This document shows positions 23,901-33,224 of a DNA stretch of 64,000 nt, in pieces. Below the pieces are notes generated by a model. That model was not told the origin of the DNA and did no database searches. It worked only from the letters and a program-made list of their open reading frames with translations. The stretch covers positions 372,001 through 436,000 of the forward strand of contig JAOVFP010000024.1 in assembly GCA_025738555.1 (NCBI GenBank), in the 5' to 3' direction. Positions within the stretch are counted from its first letter, which is position 1. Each line of letters opens with the position of its first letter. A program made the translations under genes and the position numbers. This stretch comes from Cyathus striatus (Eukaryota; Basidiomycota; Agaricomycetes; Agaricales; Nidulariaceae).

Positions 23901-24766
23901 AATATATTGACCGCTATGATATGATCGTCTGATTCAAGATTTATTTGTTCATCTAAATCAGATTCTTCTTCCTCGGGGTTCATCGTATTTATTAATGGAG
24001 TACATTCTATTGGACATCGTGTGAATTTAATTGTTCCTTCATTCCAGTTTATTTCTGGATTGTGAGTTCGGAGCCAATCATGTCCAATAAACATAGATGC
24101 TTTTCCTAGATTGATAACAGCTAATTGTAATATTTCTACATGCCTTCCATGTCGTACTCTTAGTTCCACATAGTCAGTAATAGATCCATCACTATTGAGA
24201 GTTCCATCTGCGTTGTAAACCGGAGAAGGTCGTGGATATTTCTTTGTTGTGAGTTGATGTTCCTCTACAAATTTCCGATTAATACAAGTTCCAGTACTTC
24301 CGCTATTGAGTAATGCTTTTAACCCATATGTTCGTTGAGTATCCAAAGTAGTGACTATTAAATCAAGATCCATTTGATTTCCGTTTGTTCCTCGGATAAA
24401 TCTTTTGGGTCTTTTTAATTCTTCTAACACAAGAATTATATCTTGATCTGAAAGATCGTTTAATTCTGTGATTGTTTTCTGAATTACTTCAGGTCTTCGT
24501 TTAGGGTGTGTCCAAATACTCAATGTGGCTAAAGCAAGTTCCGATGTTTGGTCTTTTAATCTCCGTGCGACCCAATACACGTTTCCAGGTTTTACTTCCT
24601 GATTAGGGAAGGCGCGTTTAGTTCTTTCTTTTTGTAACGATACATATTTCGATTCCAGATCTATCATAGGTACAGTTACATTAGAAGGTACATAAAATGA
24701 GGCCGGCGAGTTTGCGCTCACTGCTGGCCTTGGGGAAAACCCAATTGAGCAATGAGTAGAGCACAT
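20906..24766 (-). pseudogene. A1 pol: protease-RT-RNase H-integrase-chromodomain, one stop
   Basis: This polyprotein copies the element RNA and integrates the DNA. In order it has an aspartic protease (LLNSGSTGT; the usual catalytic Asp is Asn, codon 24305-24307), reverse transcriptase ([11 protein letters not shown] at about 23240), RNase H (IEADSSDFANGA) and integrase. Integrase has the HHCC zinc domain (HHGEYKTMELI, then CEACQ), DFIGPL, SDRGSQF and, after the break, QTNGQVERVNQEIEQYL. It ends in a chromodomain (VEAILAWKINRKKVLYKIKW, then GYSYDHCTWEPITSL), which places it among the chromoviruses. A single in-frame TAA at 21740-21742 separates SHFTK from FTKRLGVK. The pol frame lies in -1 relation to gag and overlaps its end. 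Apart from the stop and the Asn, the frame is intact. Confidence 0.93.
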
Positions 24767-25126
24767 TGCTCTTCCGATAATTTAGTTACATCCGGTGTCA
24801 TTTAAGATTAAGATAATCTAAGGTGCTAACAGGAATCGACTTTGTTCGTGTTACAACACCTGAGTGTCAGGAAATATTTAGCAAGGATATTCTTGGAAAT
24901 TTAATAGGTGATCTTGTACAGCAAAAGCTGTATGAATTGTATGAAACTTGGTATGAAGGATAATGTACAGCAAAGGCTGTATATAATGTCAAGTATAATG
25001 AAAGGGGTATAGTACACACTATAGACTTAATGCTATATTTGATGTGTATATTGTTTAGATCAATGCTTAACTTGCTTAGGACTGGACCTATGACTGAAGT
25101 ATGCAATGATAAACTGTTCTCTGCCT

Positions 25127-25250
25127 CTAATACTGATACTGTTACTGTTACTTTGACTGTTACTTTGACTGTGACTGTGACTGTGACTGCTTCGGTTTCT
25201 GTTTCTGTTACTGTTACTGTTACTGACTGTACTGGCTGTGCTGATAAAAC
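25127..25250. repeat. CTGTTA/CTGTGA microsatellite in D1
   Basis: Imperfect 6-base units ACTGTT and ACTGTG repeat for about 120 bases. The equivalent place in copy D3 (about 56780-56890) has a shorter, rearranged version. A short open frame across it encodes only TVTVTVS-like repeats and is not a gene. Confidence 0.8.
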
Positions 25251-25629
25251 TGTACTAATAACTAATGACTAATGACAAATGGGTGAGACTACTGGGGGGG
25301 GTGGGTAGCTATCTATCTACTGCCAAACTGCCCTCCTTATATACCTTTTCCCAACCTGCTTAGTAATCCAATTCCCACTCTACCATCCTACATTGTTCTC
25401 CAAAACAAGTAATGTGCAAGTGTAGATTTTAGATCTGAGGCTGTACAGGACAATGGTATTTGAGGGTTAGTCAGCAGAGAACAATAGCTTATGTTAGCAC
25501 AATGTGTAATGAATTACATTGTTCTAAATAAAGAGCTACATTGTTCTGGGCAAGAACAATAGGAGTCCATTTATATAACAATGGAGTAGAGAACAATAGA
25601 TACCTATCTGCCATTGTGTAAACAATGGC

Positions 25630-25890
25630 AGTGAAAACAATGGAGTCATATATAAATAGTTTCACATTGTCTTTGGACAATGGGTAAAGAGTACAATGTA
25701 GTTCATTTATTATGAACAATAGGATTGAAAACAATGGAGTTGTATATAAATAGTTTTCTCATTGTCTTCAAAAATAGGTGAATAGTACAATGCAGTTCAT
25801 TTATTATGAACAATAGGATTGAAAACAATGGAGTTGTATATAAATAGTCTCTCATTGTCTTTATACAATGGATGAATAACACAATGAAAG
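25630..25890. repeat. Three 94-bp tandem units, each with a TATA box (D1)
   Basis: The word TATATAAATAG recurs at 25649, 25743 and 25837, exactly 94 bases apart. Each copy is surrounded by GAAAACAATGGAGT upstream and a CATTGTCTT word downstream. The same three-unit array is present in copy D3 at about 57607, 57701 and 57795. It resembles a triplicated core promoter. Confidence 0.8.
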
Positions 25891-27327
25891 AGTGTCATAT
25901 TATCCTTTGTTAGTGCATTGTTTGTGCAAGTGATTAATTATTGATATGTGTATGATGTTTAATGGTGATTTAGGGTTATTTGTTCATGTAAGGTATTGGT
26001 TTGTTCATGTATAGTATTGGGTATATTTGATTAGTAGTGTATTGTATCATGTGATGGTGTGAAGTATTCAGTCATGTGACATTACTGTGCAATTTCTTTA
26101 ATTGTGGTATACAGTGCATTTGCATGCATTATATATAATCAAAAATCATGCCTGACACCGGTAATTCTACTATTCCACTAGTGGAAGCTACGGGTATAGA
26201 ATTGTCCATATTTACATTACGTTGTACATAAGGTTCGCGTGGTTTCTTTGGGCATGTGTTGGACATATGTCCTTTCTCTTTACAATAGAAACAACGACCT
26301 TCTTTCTTTAGTTGGTCGAGATCCATACGATTTCCACCTTGTGATACCGTGAGGTTAGAGTGATCGGGTGTCCTTTGTTGCGTGTTCAGTGTCTGTTGGG
26401 TTCCTGGATTTGTGTTATTTTGGGGACGTCCAGAATTCTGGTTTTGGTTCTGTGGTCGTCCAAGATTTTGCTGAGTTCGTCCAAAATTAGCCTCTCTTCG
26501 GTTCCTTTCGTATTCCGCGGCTTTATCAACCCAATCGATAAGTTTGTCGGTGACCTTAAGTCCTCCGACTTCCATGAGTCTTGGGGCTAGAAGAGGGTGC
26601 ATGCCGCGTCGATATTTGTCTACAAGAGCCGTGTTATCAAATCCCATAAGGTTCATCCATTGCATAAAGTCGATAGTATAATCTTCAACTGGTCGGTTAC
26701 CCTGTACGACTTTGTTGATTTGTTCGATTGCGTTATTCTGAGTTTCTGTAGAGATAAAGAAAAACTGAAGTCTTTCAATGAATGTGTTCCAATCAGCAAA
26801 TGGGCAACCTGTTTTGAATGCATCATGGACGATGGCTGGGGATGTGTTGGTTGCCGGGATGTTGACTTTCTGTGTGTCCTGAAGAGTGGGTTCTTGTCCG
26901 TTATGTAATAGTTTCCATTGTGCTCGTTCTTCATTGAATAAAATTAGATCTCCTAAAAACGTGTCTGCCCATCGTTGGGCTTGGTTGTCCTTTCCTTTTT
27001 TCACTTTTGGTAAAGCGATCGTGATTTTCTTCCAGTCGTTCGTAATATTCTTTTCCTGGAAGTACAGCATCATACGTCTAATCCAATTATTAACCGTATG
27101 GGGATCTCCTTCATAATCTTCTGGAATTTCAACCTTTTCCTTTGGTCGATCTTCCTTGATTCCATCTCTGATTTCTTTAATGACCCCTTGAGTCATTGCA
27201 GAAACGCTTTCTGTGACTAACTGCTTGTTGGCAGGAGTCATGTTGGTCCATCTAGTTACTATTTCGTCTTTCATAAAAACCATTACTATGGCTGTAATGA
27301 AGCCGAGAATAATTTCTCCTGAGATCA

Positions 27328-27762
27328 TTATAGGTCGATGTCGGAGTCAGGGTATGTCGGTGTAGGAAGTTCTCTACCGTCGTTGTCAACGGTGTTAAGA
27401 AGGGTTTCGTATCCTAATGGAGAATAGAAGTCTCTTTCGAAAGGGGAAATGTATCGAGTAGGAGTACTAAATCTAAGTATGTCGTCGTGTCCAGGTTTGG
27501 TGATAATAGTAAGGATTCGGGGAATAGGCGGTGTGGGAAGATGAGGTGGTGGAATATAGTTGGGGATTTGGTGAAGGGATAGGTATGTGTTGGGATCAAA
27601 ATCCGAGTCGTCGGAGTCCACCGACACGGCTCTCGGAGTTTGAGGACGGGAATAGGGTGTTGGACGAGATCGAGGGTTATAGATGGGTACGGAAGAAGAG
27701 GGGATGTGATAGGAGCGAGAACGGAGGGATCGAAGGGTTTGAGAGCGAGTAATTGGTGCCAC
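27328..27762 (-). CDS. A1 ORF1, small basic protein upstream of gag
   Basis: The 144-residue ORF is the first long frame of the element RNA. It starts MAPITRSQTLRSLRSRSYHI, rich in Arg and Ser, and continues with many Pro and Tyr residues and an acidic end (TPTYPDSDIDL). No known domain was recognised. Its stop overlaps the gag ATG (TAATG), so gag translation may depend on termination and reinitiation after ORF1. A decayed version is present at the same place in A2 (about 39620-40030), so it belongs to the family. It could be a matrix-like N-terminal part of Gag. Confidence 0.7.
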   Translation of the reverse strand: MAPITRSQTLRSLRSRSYHIPSSSVPIYNPRSRPTPYSRPQTPRAVSVDSDDSDFDPNTYLSLHQIPNYIPPPHLPTPPIPRILTIITKPGHDDILRFSTPTRYISPFERDFYSPLGYETLLNTVDNDGRELPTPTYPDSDIDL

Positions 27763-28113
27763 CGTGATAGATCGAGTAACAGAAGCTCTTGAGGATGCTC
27801 AGAAACTAGTGAGACGTCCTAAGTTTCACGCACACTTTCTTGCAGATAGAACCAGCTGGGGCAACATGTGGTAGCCTCCCCAGTCACTGGCGCTGTGCCA
27901 AACTTAAGGCAGAGGGCCTTAGATGATCGGTAATTCGGACAGTGTCGGGCTCAACGTTACACCAGTCCTCTCGTACTTCCAAGTACAACGATCAAGTCTA
28001 TCAAATGGAGTGTACGTCTGGTCCAAAGGATCCAAGACGGGGAACGAGATATAGAAAGAAGTTTTGCCGGGGTTCGGCGAGAGAAGGGAAGTTCGGGGTC
28101 GAGGAATGAGGAG
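27763..28113 (-). promoter_or_regulatory. A1 structured 5' leader
   Basis: The stretch between primer site and ORF1 contains hairpin arms CTGGGG/CCCCAG (27856-27861 and 27878-27883). It also has a GTACTTGGAAGTAC palindrome fused to AGTACGAGAGGAC (minus strand, 27965-27977), which equals the core of the sarcin-ricin loop of large rRNA. The leader is recognisable in A2 (about 40080-40380) despite heavy CpG loss. It may serve packaging or translation; this is inferred. Confidence 0.5.
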
Positions 28114-28124
28114 ATTCTTGTGCT
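28114..28124 (-). promoter_or_regulatory. A1 self-primer binding site
   Basis: Two bases inside the 5' LTR, the element strand reads AGCACAAGAAT. This is the exact reverse complement of ATTCTTGTGCT within the same LTR (28219-28229, element strand), which starts 33 bases after the TATA box. No tRNA-type TGG primer site is present. This matches the self-priming arrangement known from Tf1 of fission yeast. Confidence 0.75.
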
Positions 28125-28126
28125 TT

Positions 28127-28499
28127 TGTTAGCGACAGACGAGCAAAATACTCGAAGCCGAACTTAAACACTCGAATATGAAAGAGAAGTGAGTCTTATT
28201 GCTAATCTGGAATAAACTAGCACAAGAATAACGAACTACTGACTAGAAAGACTGTATTTATAGAAAAGAACCATGAAGTAATTGCATGTACATTAACCTA
28301 CACTACAACGCATGTTACTGTGCTTCTACATTAAGAACTCATGTAATACGTATGGCCGAACTGTGCAACTGTGCCCACAGTTATGATGAGTAACATATGT
28401 TGATACGCATGGTGTCCGCATTGTAGGTCATGTGACTATCACATGACATAGATAAGATATGATTAGATAAAAGATTAGATAAATGACGAAATCCTAACA
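28127..28499 (-). repeat. 5' LTR of A1
   Basis: This 373-bp LTR drives the element towards lower coordinates. The TATA box TATAAATA lies at 28262-28255 on the minus strand. The predicted RNA start is about 28229, giving an R-U5 leader of about 103 bases. TGTTAG...CTAACA ends are intact, and GCCCT follows at 28500-28504. Confidence 0.93.
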
Positions 28500-29045
28500 G
28501 CCCTCTTTCTTTCTCCTTTATTACCATTAGTTTTTTCCTATACAACCATGCCTACAGATCCATTCATCCCTGGTGGAGGATTGAAGTAGTGGCCATTTCA
28601 GCACTACCACCAAGACTTCTGCACACTTCCCAATTGCAACAGGCTACTGCATTAGGGTGGATAGTGTGATGCTGGGGTAGGTTATGTTTCTCTGAGAAAG
28701 TATGTCTATTAGTGAATCCATGTATGCTAATTACTCACAATTTGTCTACCAGCTTTCTTTGTTCGTTCGTTCTGTGGATTTCTAGATCATGTTGCATGCT
28801 CTTTTGGTTGTTTGACATTGCTACAGTGCTAATTGTATACATGTTCATTTTTGCTCATCTGCGACTACACTTCATTTGATAACTATGTTACACGTAACGA
28901 ATGGTAATTAGGCCATTCATTGACAGATCTCTTTCTCGGTGCTGTGTACACTGTCTGTTGTTTGGCCTTACTCAATAATTTTTCTTTGAGCTCACTGGGA
29001 ATGACTGCTGCAGTGTACAGTCTGTCTCTGTTTGTCGATTGTTTC

Positions 29046-29396
29046 TCATTGCGCTTTGGTCTTGGCGTCCAGTCTTTCCAGACGGTCTTCTTCTATCAAT
29101 TCATAGTTATGTGCCTGGAGGAAGATTTCGTCGTTGAACTCTCGACAGATTCGAATTGTTTCTTGCCCTGCACTTCTTGATAATGCCACGTAAAGGTGAA
29201 ACAAACTTAGTTTTCCGCATGCCAGGGTCGCAATGTCTACTAATACATTGGAAATAGTTTGACCCTGTGATTGATAATCAGTGAATGCATATGCTGGTGT
29301 GATAAGATATTGCTGTCTTTTGACAGTTCATTTTAGTACTTTTCCATTCATTCCCTCATGTGCTATAAACAATATACCAACTCCCCTTAAAAGTCA
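29046..29396 (-). pseudogene. PIF1-like helicase C-terminal relic (Helitron-type)
   Basis: The minus strand reads GVGILFIAHEGMNGKVLK, then a stop, then TVKRQQYLITPAYAFTDYQS, QGQTISNVLVDIATLACG, KLSLFHLYVALSRSAGQETI and ICREFNDEIFLQAH, ending before TGA at 29046-29048. The order TDYxSQGQT...LYVALSRS matches the C-terminal motifs of PIF1-like helicases, common in fungal Helitrons and their debris. Only this end remains, with at least one internal stop (probably TGG to TGA). No Helitron terminus could be fixed. Confidence 0.75.
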
Positions 29397-30654
29397 GTGA
29401 AGTATACTACACTTACACAATGTAATGGCGAGATAGTTTAAGCTAGTGCTTGTTCAACTAATCAATTGAGTATTAAAAGATGTTTGAATTCAATGCACAA
29501 CAGGAATTAAATCTTGAAACAGGTTTTTTCCGGTAAATGCGGCAATTACAACTTGAATTGCCTTGAAGCTATTTGGGGTAGTTCCATAGTGTCAGCTACA
29601 AAATTTTCATTCCCCTTCTCCCTGCTCCCCTTCTCATTCTCGGGCAATACTAAATATATAGTTCCTTTAATTCAATATCTCTTACTAGTCAAACTGCTGA
29701 GGTAGTGGGCTGTGCCGCTTGCCAGCCTTATTTCTTTATACTTTAAGAGCGATTATTTCCAATTTTTTATAGCAATACAAGCCACAGAAATTTTGAAATT
29801 CACTAAATTATCCAAATCCCTCATTTTGTTTTGCATATAGTCCATCAGAATGTGAATATTTTGAATAGCTAATTTATGGAACATTTTTACAGTATGCTAT
29901 TCCTTACTATTCAAAAAGAATTAGTGTAATAGGTATAGATTAGGGATTAGGAGAAGCAAAATGTGAAAGATTGTCACATGATGTGATGGTGTCACGTTTG
30001 ATGGTTGTATACTGTACATATTCAGGCCAATCCAAGTGCTCAATTTAAATGTTCATAGGCTTGTTACAAGCATGTTGTAGAAGGCCTGTACTGTACAAAA
30101 AGTGATACAAATAAAGGCTAATTTGAAAGAGTTACAACAGTTTTAAAAGAAATTATTAAATGGATTAAAATGTTCAATAATATATTCAGACCAATACAAG
30201 CATCACAAATTAAATAAAAGTTGTATTAAGTCTAATATACAGTAGTATGGAACATGCCCATAGCACATGTAACCAGTATGTACTAGTGCAATCTGTCTAT
30301 TCAAATAAGAAATGAGTGATTGTGATTTAGAGTAGGAATTTTATTGTCCGTGTACAAGGAAAGAGGCAAACAATATCATTCATAGAAATAGAACAAAACA
30401 GCCTAAAAATACAAATGTAGGGTCGTTATGACCGTGAAGCATAGGGCTATTCAGGTATCTAATATTGATAACATACTAAATAAATTGGAGTTGCAATGTT
30501 AGTTTCAATGAACTGTATAATATTATATCACCTAAGCTCAACCCCATGAGCTGAACAAAATGCAAAACTGAGTTTTCCTGTAAACACAAACACTTAGTAA
30601 AAGGTATTAAACTTATGGCAACTTTATTCCTGTCATTTTTATTCAATACACTAC

Positions 30655-30760
30655 CTATGGGTACCTGTGGGTTATGGGTCTCAAAGACCTGACCTGGACC
30701 CATACCTGCTGGTACCCTTACCCATGACCCATGTGGGTATGGTGTACCCATGGTATTGCC
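30655..30760. repeat. CCCATGGGTA-type palindromic repeat cluster, copy 2
   Basis: ATGGGTACC, GGGTTATGGGT, ACCCATACC, ACCCATGACCCAT and TACCCATGG follow each other within about 100 bases, the same vocabulary as at 19049-19165. Confidence 0.5.
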
Positions 30761-31423
30761 TAAAGGGAAGTTGTAGAGAGTGTGAGTGTAAGCAAAATGG
30801 CTTGGTAAGTGACATTGGTACTGAAGTACTGAAGACTTAAGTAACAATGAGTAGTATTTGTAGTATATAGTTTTGTATGTATTGGTCTAATACCAATCTC
30901 TTTATTAGAATCATTACAATTTAGGCTTCTGAATGGAATAAAAATAGATTCACCTTTTTTTGAGCATCTTTACACCACATTATAAGCAATTGTAGAGAAT
31001 GAATGTATTGTGGGACTTCACAGTGGGCCCTTACATCACATTCTAAGGCTCTCTGTGATGCCTTTGGGGACTGTTTAAGGATTCATGTTCAACAATTTGC
31101 ATTATGTGGCAGCTGCTGCCTTAAGGCATTACAATGTACTATAATTCACTGTATGGCAAACTCAACTTTTGTGACACAGTCAGCTTGTCTCTACATGCTC
31201 AGGCAACTGAAATTGTACAACCAGACATGCAATCTGCAAATGCTAAACATAGAAGTCAGTGGAACAAGCTTTGGGGTAGCAAGTAGCAAATGACCCTTGA
31301 CAACCAAATCACATTCCTTAAGAGCTTGTGCCTTAGTTGTTTTCAAGAGTGCTTCCTCTTCACAATGTGATAAAACATCCATGAACACTAGCAGAAACAA
31401 AAGTAGGTGACTATGAGAGTGTG

Positions 31424-31809
31424 TGTTAGTGACAGACAAGCTAAACACTCGAAGTCGAACTTAAACACTTGAATAGGAAGAAGAAATGAATCTTATTGCT
31501 TGTCTGGAATAAACTAGCACAAGAATAGAGAACTATCTAATTAAAGTGACCATATTTATAGTAAATGTCCATGATGTAACCACATGTAAGTATCCTACAC
31601 TACAACACATGTAACTGTGCTTCTACTGTGCAAACTCATGTACTATGTATGTAACAAGCATGGTCAAACTGTGGACTGTACCCATAGTCTTGATGAATAA
31701 CACATGTTGATATGCATGGTGTTTGCATTGTGTGTCATGTGACTTAATCTCATGACAAGATAAGATAATAGATTAGATAAGTGATTAGATAAGTAACAAA
31801 ATCCTAACA
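31424..31809 (-). repeat. 3' LTR of A2
   Basis: TGTTAG...CTAACA, 386 bp. The plus-strand TTACCCCCCCTTTAAGAG purine-tract complement follows directly, as in A1. Confidence 0.9.
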
Positions 31810-32482
31810 TTACCCCCCCTTTAAGAGTTGTGTCCTCATGACATTTCCATGGATTCTTCTAATTGTCAAAGTTGATAATAGTCGATTAGTTATATAATAA
31901 GGATGGGGAGATAATGGGAGATTATGAAAACAGAACAAACAGAGGTGAGGATGATGATAAAGTAAAGAATGATAATGATTTTGTTGGAGTACATGATGGG
32001 AATAATAATTTTGTGTAAGAGATTTCATGAGTTTATATATTGAGGGCTTCCAGATTTTCCCAATGGAATTTATTTAATAGACTTTTAGCTCCTGATAGAG
32101 TGCTAATCAGTTCCCAGGTACAGTCTTCGAATGAATAGCCCTTCCATTTTATTTTATATAATACTTGTTTTCAGTTCTTTTTCCATGCTAGAATCGATTC
32201 CACTTTGTATTGTTCCTCGTCTTTGATTAGAATTGCCGGTGGAGATTTTGGTTTCTTTTGTGATGGATATTGAGCCAGTGTATATTTAGATAATAGTTCA
32301 ACATTAAAAGTTGGATTTTTTCTATTCCACAATTTAGGTAATTTGAGTTTATAGACTGATTTTCCAATTTTTTCAATAATTTTGAAGGGTCTGTATCATT
32401 TATCATCCAATTTTTTGACTAGTCAATCAGATTTAATATTAATTCCTTCTAAATAAACCTTATCACCAATTTGGTAATTGGG

Positions 32483-32819
32483 TGTCAGAAGTAACAAGAA
32501 TAGAGGGGGTGGATGGAGAGAGAATAGAGGATAATGGAGAGCAAAGAGGGTGATAGTGGAGCAAAGACTCAGACACAGACACAGACACAGACACAAAATG
32601 GGGAGGAAACTTGTTAACAACTACCAAGTTACAGAGTGTTTATATACTGAGTAAATCTACCAAAGTCCAACCAAAGTCCTGTAACTAAGGTAACTGACAG
32701 CTGTCAATCTGTCAATCACAAATCTGTCAATCAAGTATCTGTCAATCACAGATCTGTCAAGTATGACAGGTGACAAGTGACAGCTGTCAAGGAAGCTGTG
32801 CAACCCAGAATATCTAACA
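32483..32819. mobile_element. Solo LTR B1 in A2
   Basis: This 337-bp insert reads TGTCAGAAGTAAC at one end and ATCTAACA at the other, with TTGGG duplicated on both sides (32478-32482 and 32820-32824). It contains a CAGACA microsatellite and a TTTATATACTG TATA-like site. A relative, B2, lies at 57188-57498. Non-coding; the ends and duplication identify it as a solo LTR. Confidence 0.9.
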
Positions 32820-33224
32820 TTGGGTGCTTCTTTTTAGTGTTTATCTTAGTAGTATCCCATAGTTTCATTTGCTAATGATAGAGCAGCTTTGGGATTTTCT
32901 CTTGCTCTTTCCATTATTTTAATGAAATTTTCTACTCCTGCTGCTCTTGTTTTTCCTGACAGTTTTATTCCAGTATAAGGATGGAATCCATACATTAAAT
33001 AGAATGGAGTGTATCCTGTGGTTTTGTGTACTGTATTATTATAATTGAATTGACATACATCTGTTCATCAGGCCCAATTGTCTTGGTCATAATTTATGTA
33101 TATTCTCATGTATTGTTCTATCTCCTGATTGACTCTTTCTATTTGTCCATTCATTTGAGGTCGATAGGATGTAGATAAGTTCATTTGAATACCAATTTGT
33201 TTTGTTAATTCCTTTGTGAAAAAT

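Larger units (their letters stand above)
24796..26157. mobile_element. Family D LTR-like element, copy D1
   Basis: The 1362-bp insert starts TGTCATTTAAG and ends GCCTGACA, with 4-bp duplications CCGG on both sides (24792-24795 and 26158-26161). Excision restores the gag frame exactly, so the borders are secure. It has no coding capacity. It holds a CTGTTACTGTGA-type microsatellite and a TATA-bearing 94-bp tandem repeat rich in ACAATG and CATTGT. The TG...CA ends suggest a solo LTR or a non-autonomous relative; no internal region of the parent element is in the window. Confidence 0.9.
24718..27328 (-). pseudogene. A1 gag, interrupted by family D element
   Basis: Gag forms the virus-like particle. 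It starts MISGEIILGFITAIVMVFMK, a hydrophobic stretch long enough for a membrane segment, which is unusual for Gag. The capsid-like region contains WADTFLGDLILFNEERAQWK and VQGNRPVEDYTIDFMQW, then a Gln/Asn-rich linker and one CCHC zinc knuckle (CFYCKEKGHMSNTC, about 26290). Family D cuts the frame after VELP. Removing the insert and one CCGG rejoins ELPDVTKLSEEQ in frame up to LGFPQGQQ and the TGA at 24718-24720. The ATG overlaps the ORF1 stop as TAATG. As it stands, the ORF runs into the insert and ends at 26129. Confidence 0.9.
20318..28499 (-). mobile_element. Ty3/gypsy chromovirus A1, young copy with perfect TSD
   Basis: This is a complete LTR retrotransposon, read right to left. The 373-bp LTRs differ at only two sites, both CG versus TG. 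The 5-bp duplication GCCCT flanks it exactly (20313-20317 and 28500-28504). The order is 5' LTR, primer site, structured leader, ORF1 (144 aa), gag, pol (protease, RT, RNase H, integrase, chromodomain), purine tract, 3' LTR. The gag end is broken by a 1362-bp family D insertion (24796-26157). Pol has one TAA stop (21740-21742), and the protease catalytic Asp is Asn. Without the D insertion it is about 6.8 kb, matching element A2 once the A2 insertions are removed. It is recent but cannot move on its own as it stands. Confidence 0.95.
28505..31423. other. Gene-poor region with decayed repeats
   Basis: This 2.9 kb stretch between A1 and A2 holds a PIF1-type helicase relic, one separate copy of the 170-bp repeat (about 30020-30195) and the second CCCATGGGTA cluster. 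No intact gene was seen. Confidence 0.6.

Noticed and set aside
25030..25272. 80-residue ORF rich in TVTVTVS
   Set aside because: It is the translation of a microsatellite inside family D.
24796..26157. Family D as a DNA transposon with terminal inverted repeats
   Set aside because: Only TGTCA/TGACA is shared between the ends, too short for a normal TIR. TG...CA ends with a TATA-bearing interior fit an LTR better.
27841..28080. Captured rRNA gene fragment in the A1 leader
   Set aside because: Only about 13 bases match the sarcin-ricin core exactly; further similarity could not be shown by eye, so it is reported as a motif and not as an rRNA feature.
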